Assembly: GCF_900890425.1 (NCBI RefSeq)
Contig: NZ_CAAHFG010000004.1
Coordinates: 912,330 to 976,329 of the forward strand
Length of the DNA: 64,000 nucleotides
Source of the DNA: Pontiella desulfatans
GTDB taxonomy: Bacteria > Verrucomicrobiota > Kiritimatiellia > Kiritimatiellales > Pontiellaceae
Reading direction: 5' to 3'
Below the pieces are notes generated by a model. That model saw only the letters and a list, made by a program, of their open reading frames with translations. It had not been told where the DNA came from and searched no databases. Shown here piece after piece: positions 40,733 to 49,557 of the stretch. How positions within the stretch are numbered: the first letter of the stretch is position 1; each line of letters opens with the position of its first letter. The position numbers and the translations under genes were made by a program.

Positions 40733-43525
40733 CTATTTCCCGGTGAAGGGCTGGGTGAGTTCGATGTCGATGAAGCGGAAGAGGCCACAGTCGATGCCGA
40801 CCTTTATGGCCGACGGATCGGAGAGGTCGAAGGTTTCCTTGCTGAGCAGGTCGGTCATTTTCGTTGCTTTGATATTCTGGAGTTTGACGGTGGCGGTTTT
40901 GGCGGAGGGGTCGATGTAGCCGCCGTCGATGAGCGTCAGGCGCAGGTGGGTGGGGGAGGTCTGCGCACAGACCCACGCCACGTCGCCGGAGACCGTGACC
41001 GGCAGATGCTTGGCACCGTCGATGATGTCGGTTTCGATGGTCTTGTAATATTCATCGGCTTTGAAGGTCTGGGTGCCGTCGGCGGAGATATAGTTGCGCC
41101 CATCGGTGATGTATTCCTTCAGGATGCCCTTGTACATCGGGTGGAGGTGGTCGGCCAGTTTGCCGCGCGGGGCGGACGGGTCGGCAAACGTGCCGGTCTG
41201 CGGCGGGGTCATCATGACGATGCCGTTGGGGTAGGGCGGCAGATAGTTGAGGCGGCGGTCGTTCACGCCGGCGGCATAGCGCGAGAAGTCCCACTCCGTA
41301 TTCGGCGCGCCCGGCCAGCTTCCGTTGAGGCGGCCGAAGACCATCGGGTTGGCATCCTCTTCTTGCTGGTTGAAGAAGGTCATCCACTTCACGTTGTTGC
41401 CGGTGTCGAGGAAGCGCTCGTCCGGCGTGGTCATGCCGAGGTGCACCGGCGAGAGGCTGACGAGCTCGCTGCGGCCGGGGACATAGAGCGCGCCCTTGGC
41501 GATCAGTTCCCAGAGGATGGACATGTAGTCCTGGTCGACCGGGAAGTTGTTGAGGTAGGTGGCGCCGCAGGAAATGTTGTAGATCATCTGGCGCAGGAAA
41601 TGGTTGGGCAACTCCTGGTGGGAATGCTGGCGCGTGCGGTCGAAGCTGGTGTTGTCGCGCGCGCAGCGGGCACCCCATTGATCGACCGATCCGGCGGCCC
41701 AGATGCCCAGGCGCGCGGCCACGCTCTGCTCCATGGTTTTGTCGGTGGTTTCCTCCAACGCCGGAACAAACACATCGGCATATTCGCCGGAGATGAGCTT
41801 CGACCACATCGGCAGGTAGACGATGCCGTTCCAGAAACCATGCTTGGTCCGGATGAAGATGTTGCAGTTCTTGCCCCGTGCATGTTGCGCCATCGGATAG
41901 AAATGGTTTTCCAGCACCCAGGCAAAGTGCTCGTCGTGCTGTTCGAGCTCGGGATAGATGGTGACGACCTTCTTGCCCTTTTCCCGGGCCATGTCGAAAA
42001 TCTTTTTCTGGGTCTGAAGGCTGGTCTGGAAGGGATCGTTGCCGTGGCCGCCCCAGTAGGCGATGCCCGGCGCCCCGTCGAAGTTTGCGGCGATCTCCTT
42101 GACCATCCCATCGCTGGAGAGGATGTATTTTTTGCGACGGTCGCGCTTCTTCCGGTAGACTTCGTCGAAGGAGGAGCGATCGACGTCTTCCACGCGCGGA
42201 AGGTGTTTGCCGTTCATGAAGACCGGGCTTGTGTGGTTGGCTTCGATTTCGGCAATGGCCGGGTGGTCCCGGTTGTCGGTCATGAAGGTGACGGGCGGGA
42301 CGTCCTTTTCCCATGAAGGTTTCTTGAACGACTGGAGTTGTTCGCGGGCTTCGGCGGTCTTGTTGATGATGGCGGTGATGTTGCCGGGTGGTTGGAGGGC
42401 GGCATATTCGTGTTTCCAGTCTGGGTCGTCGAGGTTGATGATGTGGATGCAGCTGCCGCCGCTCTGGGCGCTGGCGAGCACGATGAGGTTCTTGCCCTCG
42501 GGCTTCCACATGTCGTTGTATGAAAAACGGTTTGCGAGCACCTCGGCCTCTTTGGCATCCACGTCATCCAGATCGGTGGGCAGCAGGAGGATCTTGGAGC
42601 CGAACAGAACGAAGAGCATGGCGTTCTTTCCTTCCTTGACCAGCTCGGGCTGGACCACGCGATAGCCGAAGCCATCGACCTTGTTCTTGAGCTGCTGGAT
42701 GCCGAATTGTTTCTGCCGGGCTTCATCGATGTCGAAGGTGCCGACATACGCGTCCTGGATCATGGACGTGGCGCCCGTCAAGACCTCGTCGTTGCCGTCG
42801 CCGTCCAGGTCGGCGGTCCGGAGCTCGCCGACCCCGCCGGAGAGCTTCGTGACCTTGTTGAACGGTTTTTCCTCCAACGGTTCGAAGCAGTAGAGATGGC
42901 CGGCGGCGCCGGTGCTCCAGATGGCTGCGTGCACCGCGATGGCGTCGCCGCCCGTTTTGCGCCGGATCGGGCGGATGAAGTTGGCGACGTGCTTGTTGGC
43001 TTCCGGCAGGATCTTGTCGGACTTGCCCCAGGGCTTCTCCTTCGAATAGAGCTTGGATTCGATGGCCTTGACCAGCGAGCCCTCCGGCGAGAGGTAGTAT
43101 ATGTTCATGTCGTAGCTGCCGCAGACGATGTAGGGCACGCCGCCTTTGCGCACCACGCAGACGGCATTCATTGGCGCGTCGCTGGCCTTGAACCGCCAGA
43201 GCAGGTTGCCGTTGGCGTCCAGGCAATAGAGGTGGCCATCGGCGTTGGCGGCCAGGATTTCATCGGTCTTGTCGCCGGTGATGTCCGCGCACCACAGGTC
43301 GTGGTTCATGAAGCCGGAGAGTTCGTTTTTCCAGCCAACGGAACCTTTCGGCGAAACGGCCATGATGGTTCCATCGTAGTCGCTGGCGACCATGAAGGAG
43401 GCCCCGTTCTTCTGCGCCGTTCGCACCTTGCAGATCGTGTGGCCGGTTTCGATGCTCGTAATGGCGGAACCGAACGCCGAGGCGGCCATCAGCGCCGTGG
43501 TTAGAACAAGTGTCGTTTTCATCAT
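40733..43525 (-). CDS. Lambda-carrageenase-like (GH150-like) secreted enzyme
   Basis: The 930-residue protein has a signal peptide (about 1-20). A predicted beta-propeller occupies about 25-330, with blades such as SPKGSVGWKNELSGFMNHDLWCADITGDKTDEILAANADG, then LASAQSGGSCIHIIN. The C-terminal ~550 residues contain AYWGGHGNDPF, PNHFLRQMIYNISCG and PNTEWDFSRYAAG. Size and propeller-plus-unknown layout match lambda-carrageenase (GH150), which cleaves beta-1,4 links in lambda-carrageenan. The family assignment is from memory of the family, without a search. The start at 43525 (M-M-K) has AGAGGA. Its paralogue lies directly upstream. Confidence 0.6.
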   Translation of the reverse strand: MMKTTLVLTTALMAASAFGSAITSIETGHTICKVRTAQKNGASFMVASDYDGTIMAVSPKGSVGWKNELSGFMNHDLWCADITGDKTDEILAANADGHLYCLDANGNLLWRFKASDAPMNAVCVVRKGGVPYIVCGSYDMNIYYLSPEGSLVKAIESKLYSKEKPWGKSDKILPEANKHVANFIRPIRRKTGGDAIAVHAAIWSTGAAGHLYCFEPLEEKPFNKVTKLSGGVGELRTADLDGDGNDEVLTGATSMIQDAYVGTFDIDEARQKQFGIQQLKNKVDGFGYRVVQPELVKEGKNAMLFVLFGSKILLLPTDLDDVDAKEAEVLANRFSYNDMWKPEGKNLIVLASAQSGGSCIHIINLDDPDWKHEYAALQPPGNITAIINKTAEAREQLQSFKKPSWEKDVPPVTFMTDNRDHPAIAEIEANHTSPVFMNGKHLPRVEDVDRSSFDEVYRKKRDRRKKYILSSDGMVKEIAANFDGAPGIAYWGGHGNDPFQTSLQTQKKIFDMAREKGKKVVTIYPELEQHDEHFAWVLENHFYPMAQHARGKNCNIFIRTKHGFWNGIVYLPMWSKLISGEYADVFVPALEETTDKTMEQSVAARLGIWAAGSVDQWGARCARDNTSFDRTRQHSHQELPNHFLRQMIYNISCGATYLNNFPVDQDYMSILWELIAKGALYVPGRSELVSLSPVHLGMTTPDERFLDTGNNVKWMTFFNQQEEDANPMVFGRLNGSWPGAPNTEWDFSRYAAGVNDRRLNYLPPYPNGIVMMTPPQTGTFADPSAPRGKLADHLHPMYKGILKEYITDGRNYISADGTQTFKADEYYKTIETDIIDGAKHLPVTVSGDVAWVCAQTSPTHLRLTLIDGGYIDPSAKTATVKLQNIKATKMTDLLSKETFDLSDPSAIKVGIDCGLFRFIDIELTQPFTGK

Positions 43526-43578
43526 CAATCCTCTCTTCATGGGTGTTGCCGAATAAACGCAATGCGATCGGCGGTTTG

Positions 43579-43605
43579 GACGCAAGCGGCATGCACGCTT
43601 GCGTC
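43579..43605. repeat. Inverted repeat and motif-like site in the leader of the GH150-like gene
   Basis: GACGCAAGC (43579-43587) and GCTTGCGTC (43597-43605) are perfect complements around GGCATGCAC, 54 nt upstream of the ATG. Next to it on the minus strand, GGAATGGCGCAT (about 43613-43624) recalls the start of the shared motif. It could be an operator or a hairpin at the end of the upstream gene. Confidence 0.5.
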
Positions 43606-43649
43606 TTGTTTATGCGCCATTCCGCCATGGGGTGGAGCGCTGTTCCCCG

Positions 43650-46600
43650 CTAGGGCTGGCTAATGTTCAGCCGGAAGAAGAGGTGGTCGTTGGTGCCGCC
43701 ATGGACCTGGCGTTCGGCTTCGGTGTAGGCCGGGTTGGTGGTTGCCGAACTGGAGGTTGAGTCCCACGTGCTGCTCCAGGTTCCCGACACGAGGTTGTCC
43801 GTCCATTCCGCGAGATATTCGATGCCGGGGTTGGTGTGGCCGACCTGCCAGTTGTAATAGCTGACGACGTTTCCGATGCCGTATTCCATGTACGGAACCT
43901 TTGATGCCACTTCCGGGTTGGTGGCATCGCCGCCGAGTGCATATTCCTTCAAGTCGGATTCGCCGTCGTGGTCGTAGTCGGCGCCGGAATTGCCGGAAAG
44001 GCCTTTCTCGCTGGCGTGCTCGCCCCAGCCGTTTTCCGGGAAGAAGGGTTCGCTCAACCGGATGTCGATGAAGCGCCAGAGTCCGAGCGGCACGTCGATC
44101 GAAGCGGTTCCGCCGGCGGTGCCGTAGGTGGTGCCGTCGAGCACATCCTTCACCAGAACGGGGTCGACGGTGTTGAACGTAACCGTGGCCATGCGCGCCT
44201 TGGGGTTGAGGTAGCCGCTATCCACCACGGTCAGGCGCAGGTTGGTGGGGGAGGTCTGGGCGCACACCCAGGCGACTTCGCCGGCCACCGTTAGCGGGAG
44301 CTGCGAGGCGCTGGCGGCGATGGCGTTGGCGACCGTGGTGTAGTAGGTGTCGGCCGCGTTGGTGGTGGTGCCGTCGCTGGAGATATAGTGGCGTCCGTTG
44401 CTGATGTATTCCTGCATGATGTTCTTGTACATCGGATGCAGCTTGTTGCGCATCGCGCCGCGCGCGGCGTTGGTGTTGGCGAACACGCCTTCCTGCACCG
44501 GGGTAACGAGCACCGTTCCGTTCGGGTAGGGCGGGATGAAGTTCTGGCGGCGATCCTTCACGCCGGCGGCATAGCGCGAGAAGTCCCATTCGGTGTTGGG
44601 CGCGGCCGGCCAGGTGCCGTTCATGCGGCTGAAGACAAACGGGTTGTCCTGCTCGAACGCCTGGTCGTAGAAGGTGATCCATTTGTTGTTTTCGCCGTCG
44701 TCGAGATAGTGCTCGTCCGGCTCGTGCATGCCGAGGTGCACCGGGGAGAAGCTCACGATTTCCTCGCGCTTCGGGACATAGAGCGCGCCCGTTGCCACCA
44801 GTTTCCAGGCGAGGCTCTGGTAGTCGGCATCGACGTAGGTGACGTTCAGGACGCTCGCACCACCGGCCAGGTTGTAGACCATGTTGCGCAGGAAATGGTT
44901 CGGCAGGCGCTGGTAGGAGTGCTGGCGCTGGCGGTCGAAGCTTGGGTTGTCGCGCGAGCAGCGCATCCCCCAGCTGTCGAGCGCGCCGCTCGCCCACAGG
45001 CCCTGGCGGCCAACGATGCTCAACTCGCAGGTTTTATCGGTGGTCTCCTCCAGGCCGGAGGTGAACACTTCGGCATACTCGCCGTTGCGCATGCGCTCCC
45101 AGGCCGGCAGATAGACCGCGCCCTGCCAGAAAATGTTTTTGTTGCGGATGAAAATGTGTGCGTTGTTGGTGCGCGCATATTCCGCCAGCGGATAGAAGCG
45201 GTCTTCCATCACCAGCTCGAAGGCCTCCGACGAGCCGTTCATTTCCGGCCAGATCAGGACGGTCTGTTCGCCGTTCTGCAGATCGATGATCCCTTTGAGG
45301 GTGTCCAGGCTGTAGTAGTAGGGATCGTTGCCGTGTCCGCCCCACATGGCGATCCCTTCGCCGCCATCGTCCTCCGCCGCAACCTGGCCGAGGATCCACG
45401 ACTCCGTTTTCACATAGTTCCTGCGACTGTCGCGCTTGTCGCGGTAGGTGGGGTTGTCCGCCAGCACGGTGTCGCGGTTCCAGTCGGCGGGGTCCTGGGC
45501 ATAGCTGTCCCAATAATAGTTCATGAACACGGGGGTGTCGGAATAGCCTTTGATGTCGAGCGCCTCGGGGTGCGTCGGATCTGCGCCGGTCAGGATGACC
45601 TCGATCGGATCGCGTTCCCAGGCTGGCTTGCCGAAGCTTTCCAGGTCGGTCCGGACCTTCGCCGTGTTTGCAAGGATGGCTGCGATCTTGCCCGGCGGTT
45701 CCAGGTTTTCGTAGTCGGTCTGCCAGTCGGGATGCTGCGGATCGATGATGTGGATGCAGCTGCCGCCGCTTTGCGCGCTGGCCAACAGGATCTTGCCGCT
45801 GCCCGGATCCTGCCACAGGTCGTTGAAGGCATAGGAGCATTGCAGGTTGGAGGCGGAGCTGACCAGGTTGCTGTCGCCGCTGGGTGTGGCGATGAGCAGC
45901 GTCGCGCCGCACATGATGAAATAGTTATCGGTGCCCCCGTCCGGGAACAGGACGGCCTGGGTGACGCGGTAGCCATTGTCCTGCTTGCTGCCGGTCAGCA
46001 CCCAGCGGCGCTCTTCGCCGGTGGCGGGATCCAGGTGCATGATCTGGTCATCGTTCAGGCTGGAGGAGCCCATGAGGATTTCGTGGTTCCCGTCGCCGTC
46101 CTCGTCGACAATCTTCAGGTCGCCGTACACCTTCGCGCCGCCGATGTTGTTGGTGGAGTAGGGCAGGTCGGCGAGCGGTTCGAACAGGTAGATTTCGCCG
46201 TTGGATTGCAGGGCGCTCATGGAACCGTGCACCACCAGTTTTTCGGAGCCATCGCTCTGAGGCAGCGGGCGCAGGAAGGTGGCGTTGTGCAGGCGGTCCG
46301 GCGGCGCGTTGTCGCCCCAGGTGTTGGCGATGGAATAGGTCTGGGAATAGATCGACTTCACCTGCGCGCCGGTGGCATCGAGATAATGGATGTATTTGTC
46401 GTAGGCGCCGCAGACGACGTAGGGCGTCCCGTTCGACTTGACGCTGCAGACGGTATACATGGGCGGCAGGTGGCCGCCGGCGTTGGGCGCATAGTGCCAA
46501 AGCAGGGTGCCGTCGATGCCGAGGCAGTAGACCGTGCCGTCGGCATTGGCGACCAGGATTTCGTCGGAGCCGTTGCCCGTTAAATCGCTGCACCAAAGGT

Positions 46601-47447
46601 CGTGGTTCATGTAGCCGGAAAGGTGGTTCGTCCACAGCGCGGTGCCATCCCATTCCATGCCAAGAACCGCGCCCTCGTAGGTGCTGCCGATAATCCGCGT
46701 GTGGGTCCCGTCGATCGCCGTGCGCACCTTCTGGATCGTCCAACCGGTTTCGTGGCTCGTCAGCGGTTGCGGCGGTTCGACGGGCGAACCGGGGGCGGTC
46801 AGCGATACGTTGTCGATCACGCCGCCGCTGCCGGAATCGGTCGCCAGCCGGAGGCCGATGTAGTCGTAGTCGGAGACGTCGCCGAGGCCGGCGGCATAGC
46901 CGGACAAATCAAGGTCGGTCGAGAAATGCCGCACGGTTCCGGCGGTTCCGGTGAATGTTGCCCTCGACGTGTTGATTTCGCCGGTGCTGTAGGTGCCATC
47001 CAGCAGGTCGGCATATCCGGCCGCGCCGTCGAGGTTGCTGATTTTCCACGACTCGTAGTTGATGCCGATGAAAAAGGTTCCGTTGGTGGGTGTTCCCGTG
47101 TTTTTCCAGCCGATCAGCTGGTAGGTCAGGTCGAGGTCCGTGCCGGTGTCGCCGGCCGGGGCCGTCCAGTCGAACGCAAGGCGGAGCGTGTCGCCCGCTT
47201 GCGTCGTGACCGCATTCACCTGGGCCAGGCCGCCCTGCGGGCGCGTGGCGGTGTTGGAGGCAACGCCTCCGCCGATGTCCCAGGTTCCCTTGTGGTCCCA
47301 GCCCGCATCGAGTTCGGAAAACACGGTTGCATTGTTGCCGGTGTCCGCGCCGGTTGCGCCGGTCGAGAAAGACCCGTCGTTCAAAAGCTCGGCCTGGATG
47401 CCGACGGCACCCGCCACGATGCCTAAAGCCAGGTTCCAACATTTCAT
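43650..47447 (-). CDS. Large GH150-like paralogue with N-terminal and C-terminal accessory domains
   Basis: The 1265-residue protein has a signal peptide (about 1-18) and a novel N-terminal beta-sandwich (about 20-220, ending DNVSLTAP). The GH150-like body (about 230-1130) shares HLSGYMNHDLWCSDLTGNGSDEILVANADG, GGSCIHIID, MWGGHGNDPYYY, PNHFLRNMVYNL and PNTEWDFSRYAAGV with its neighbour. The C-terminal ~125 residues hold a DYDHDGESDLKEYALGG calcium-type loop and end FFRLNISQP, shared with the 58500 protein. It probably cleaves the same or a related sulfated galactan and may be surface attached. It lies 60 nt downstream of GH110. Confidence 0.6.
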   Translation of the reverse strand: MKCWNLALGIVAGAVGIQAELLNDGSFSTGATGADTGNNATVFSELDAGWDHKGTWDIGGGVASNTATRPQGGLAQVNAVTTQAGDTLRLAFDWTAPAGDTGTDLDLTYQLIGWKNTGTPTNGTFFIGINYESWKISNLDGAAGYADLLDGTYSTGEINTSRATFTGTAGTVRHFSTDLDLSGYAAGLGDVSDYDYIGLRLATDSGSGGVIDNVSLTAPGSPVEPPQPLTSHETGWTIQKVRTAIDGTHTRIIGSTYEGAVLGMEWDGTALWTNHLSGYMNHDLWCSDLTGNGSDEILVANADGTVYCLGIDGTLLWHYAPNAGGHLPPMYTVCSVKSNGTPYVVCGAYDKYIHYLDATGAQVKSIYSQTYSIANTWGDNAPPDRLHNATFLRPLPQSDGSEKLVVHGSMSALQSNGEIYLFEPLADLPYSTNNIGGAKVYGDLKIVDEDGDGNHEILMGSSSLNDDQIMHLDPATGEERRWVLTGSKQDNGYRVTQAVLFPDGGTDNYFIMCGATLLIATPSGDSNLVSSASNLQCSYAFNDLWQDPGSGKILLASAQSGGSCIHIIDPQHPDWQTDYENLEPPGKIAAILANTAKVRTDLESFGKPAWERDPIEVILTGADPTHPEALDIKGYSDTPVFMNYYWDSYAQDPADWNRDTVLADNPTYRDKRDSRRNYVKTESWILGQVAAEDDGGEGIAMWGGHGNDPYYYSLDTLKGIIDLQNGEQTVLIWPEMNGSSEAFELVMEDRFYPLAEYARTNNAHIFIRNKNIFWQGAVYLPAWERMRNGEYAEVFTSGLEETTDKTCELSIVGRQGLWASGALDSWGMRCSRDNPSFDRQRQHSYQRLPNHFLRNMVYNLAGGASVLNVTYVDADYQSLAWKLVATGALYVPKREEIVSFSPVHLGMHEPDEHYLDDGENNKWITFYDQAFEQDNPFVFSRMNGTWPAAPNTEWDFSRYAAGVKDRRQNFIPPYPNGTVLVTPVQEGVFANTNAARGAMRNKLHPMYKNIMQEYISNGRHYISSDGTTTNAADTYYTTVANAIAASASQLPLTVAGEVAWVCAQTSPTNLRLTVVDSGYLNPKARMATVTFNTVDPVLVKDVLDGTTYGTAGGTASIDVPLGLWRFIDIRLSEPFFPENGWGEHASEKGLSGNSGADYDHDGESDLKEYALGGDATNPEVASKVPYMEYGIGNVVSYYNWQVGHTNPGIEYLAEWTDNLVSGTWSSTWDSTSSSATTNPAYTEAERQVHGGTNDHLFFRLNISQP

Positions 47448-47507
47448 CCTGCATGTTCCTCTCTTTAATCCGTCGTCCGGCCTTCGGAAGGCGGGGCTGA
47501 TGGCGGA

Positions 47508-49340
47508 TCAGTTTTTCGCCGCCTTCATTCCCTCGGCGGCCTGGAACCCGGTGTTCTTTTTGATCGTTACGCTTTCGGTATCCACCGTCTGCGTGATGCG
47601 CAGCGGGGCAAAGCCTTCCGCGTCGTTCTTGACGATGCTGACGTTGCTGCAGTAGTCGAGCTTGATGGCTTCGCCTTCCTCGATGGCGGGGTAGTCGGTG
47701 CTGAAGACCATTTTGTTGCCGGAGATGGTGAGGCCTTCGCAGGAGCGCGCCTCCACCATGTGGCCGTTGAAGCTGCGGATGGTGTTGTCGATGAACTTAA
47801 TGTTGCGGTGGTAGCGGCCTTCGCCCATGTGCTGGGTGTCGTTGAACAGCGGGGAGGCGAGCAGGGGATAGCGGTTGTCGCACGCAAAGCCAATGTTGAC
47901 GAACTCGTTGTTGCGGATCACCACGTCTTCCACCGCGCCGGACTCGTACCACTTGTTGTTGTCGCCCTCGATCAGGATGCCGTGCATCTGCGAGGAGAGG
48001 TGGTTGTCTTCGATCAGCACCTTGCCCTTGGTCGTGACCAGGATGCTGCGCGCGCGGTTTTCGCGGACGATGTTCTTGCGGAAAACCAGATCCGGATACC
48101 ACGTCAGGTTTTCGACCGAAAGGGGCACATTCGGCATGACCTCGGGAACCTCCTTGAGCGTCAGGACAAAACGGTGTTCGTTGAGGATGCGGATGTCTTC
48201 AATCGTGGTTTCGAACAAGGGCAGGACGGTCAACCGCGACATCAGGCAAACCTTGTCGCCGGGTTCGCCGAAGGTCAGGCCCCATTGCTGGAAGTGGCTG
48301 ATGTTGCAGAGGAGTTCCTTGTTGCCCAGGTATTCCGCCACCGGCACATACGCGCCGTGCACGTTGATGGCGTCGTCGAGCATGTGCTCGAACACGCAGT
48401 TTTCGACCTTGATCAGGCCCTTGCAACCGATGTAGTGCGTGGCGTCGGCGCGGGTGGAAACGATGCGCTCCTCGGTGGAGGTGACCTTCATGCCGTCGAG
48501 CGTAATGTTTTCGGTGCGCTCGACGATGAGCCCCATGCCGCCGGCATCGTGGACGACGACGTTCTCGATCTTCAGGTCTTTCGAGTTGGTCACGTGGATC
48601 GCCGGGCAAAGGCGGCTGGTCGGATGGACGCCGTGGGCCACGAGGATGGTGCCGACCGGCGGCGGCTCCTTCTTGAAGCCCCCCTCGATCTTGATCCGGT
48701 TCTTGCCGGGCTTGGAAACCTTGATCGGCTTCCAGCTGTTGAGGGCGTAGCGGTCGGTGTCGTAGATGGGCGCCCGGGTTTCCGGATCCCAGACCATGTT
48801 GGAACCAATCGGGTCTTCCTGCCCCATGCGGTCGAACAGCAGCTGCCCGTTCTTGATTTTGTGGGGGTAGCGTTTTTCATCCAGTTCGAACACGGCGGCT
48901 TTCTTTTCCACATCACGCTCGATGCATTTGAGTTCGGCGTGGAAGGACTGTGCCCAATCGATGGAAAAATTCCTGAGCGTTATTCCTTCAACACGTTCGA
49001 TGGTGAACGGAACCACGCGGCCGTGCATCATGAACATCGAGCCGTTGCCCTCGATGGTGATGTTCCGGTGGTTGAACAGTGGAAAGACCATGCGCTTGAG
49101 GCCGTTGTCGTGGTTGGCCACGGCGCGGTGCATTTCGAGCGCGTTTTCGGCATGGAACTCGTAGTCCCCTTTCGGGAAGCTCAGCGTGACGCCCGGTTCG
49201 TTTTCGATGCTCTTGATTAAACTGTTCAGGGCATACGTGCCGTCTTGCCCGGGTACAATGCCGTGTTCGGCCACGTTGACGATGCGGCCTTCCGCCACGA
49301 GTGCCCCCAAGGCAATGGTGCAAGTTATCAGTGTTTTCAT
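47508..49340 (-). CDS. Secreted GH110 exo-alpha-1,3-galactosidase
   Basis: The 610-residue protein has a signal peptide (1-17). A right-handed parallel beta-helix carries many short repeats (NITIEGNGSMF, LKIENVVVHDAGGMGLIVER, ITLDGMKV, KVENCVFEHMLDDAINVHG). Asp322-Asp323 in LDDAINVHG are the hallmark of GH110. GH110 enzymes remove terminal alpha-1,3-galactose with inversion, and a marine member has been linked to lambda-carrageenan metabolism. It is followed by the GH150-like genes; site F lies about 100 nt upstream. Confidence 0.88.
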   Translation of the reverse strand: MKTLITCTIALGALVAEGRIVNVAEHGIVPGQDGTYALNSLIKSIENEPGVTLSFPKGDYEFHAENALEMHRAVANHDNGLKRMVFPLFNHRNITIEGNGSMFMMHGRVVPFTIERVEGITLRNFSIDWAQSFHAELKCIERDVEKKAAVFELDEKRYPHKIKNGQLLFDRMGQEDPIGSNMVWDPETRAPIYDTDRYALNSWKPIKVSKPGKNRIKIEGGFKKEPPPVGTILVAHGVHPTSRLCPAIHVTNSKDLKIENVVVHDAGGMGLIVERTENITLDGMKVTSTEERIVSTRADATHYIGCKGLIKVENCVFEHMLDDAINVHGAYVPVAEYLGNKELLCNISHFQQWGLTFGEPGDKVCLMSRLTVLPLFETTIEDIRILNEHRFVLTLKEVPEVMPNVPLSVENLTWYPDLVFRKNIVRENRARSILVTTKGKVLIEDNHLSSQMHGILIEGDNNKWYESGAVEDVVIRNNEFVNIGFACDNRYPLLASPLFNDTQHMGEGRYHRNIKFIDNTIRSFNGHMVEARSCEGLTISGNKMVFSTDYPAIEEGEAIKLDYCSNVSIVKNDAEGFAPLRITQTVDTESVTIKKNTGFQAAEGMKAAKN

Positions 49341-49437
49341 GACTCCAACCTTTCAATCGATTTAATTCCGAACGGGCAACCCAAGTGATCCCAGCCCATT
49401 GGAATGTTCAATTTATAGGTCAGATGCGAGGCAATCG

Positions 49438-49467
49438 GCTATATCACATCCCGTAAAAGAAATGCGT
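49438..49467 (-). promoter_or_regulatory. Shared motif (site F) and -10 box for GH110
   Basis: On the minus strand ACGCATTTCTTTTACGGG (49467-49450) is followed by TATAGC (49443-49438). The start codon of GH110 is about 98 nt downstream. Confidence 0.6.
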
Positions 49468-49477
49468 AATTTTGCCA

Positions 49478-49553
49478 ATGGAGTGCGGCACTTCGGTGCC
49501 GCTTTTTGCAGCAATGATCGTGGAAAAGCGAAACAGCAAGTTTCGCACTCCAT
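49478..49553. repeat. Palindromic intergenic element between GH110 and sulfatase genes
   Basis: ATGGAGTGCG (49478-49487) and CGCACTCCAT (49544-49553) are perfect complements. Inside are two hairpins: GCGGCAC-TTCG-GTGCCGC (49485-49502), followed on the plus strand by TTTTT, and GCGAAAC/GTTTCGC (49528-49546). The nested layout is REP/BIME-like. Confidence 0.7.
49524..49546 (-). terminator. Probable terminator of the 49558 sulfatase
   Basis: On the minus strand the 7-bp stem GCGAAAC/GTTTCGC is followed by TTTT, 12 nt after the sulfatase stop codon. Confidence 0.6.
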
Positions 49554-49557
49554 GTTT

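Noticed and set aside
40445-42316. 623-codon plus-strand frame opposite the GH150-like gene, running through the 40501 palindrome
   Set aside because: The opposite strand has a signal peptide, SD and family motifs, while this frame crosses a non-coding palindrome and has no recognisable domain.
44388-46583. 731-codon plus-strand frame opposite the large GH150-like gene
   Set aside because: It is antisense to conserved propeller repeats, with a V/A/G/H-rich composition typical of shadow frames.
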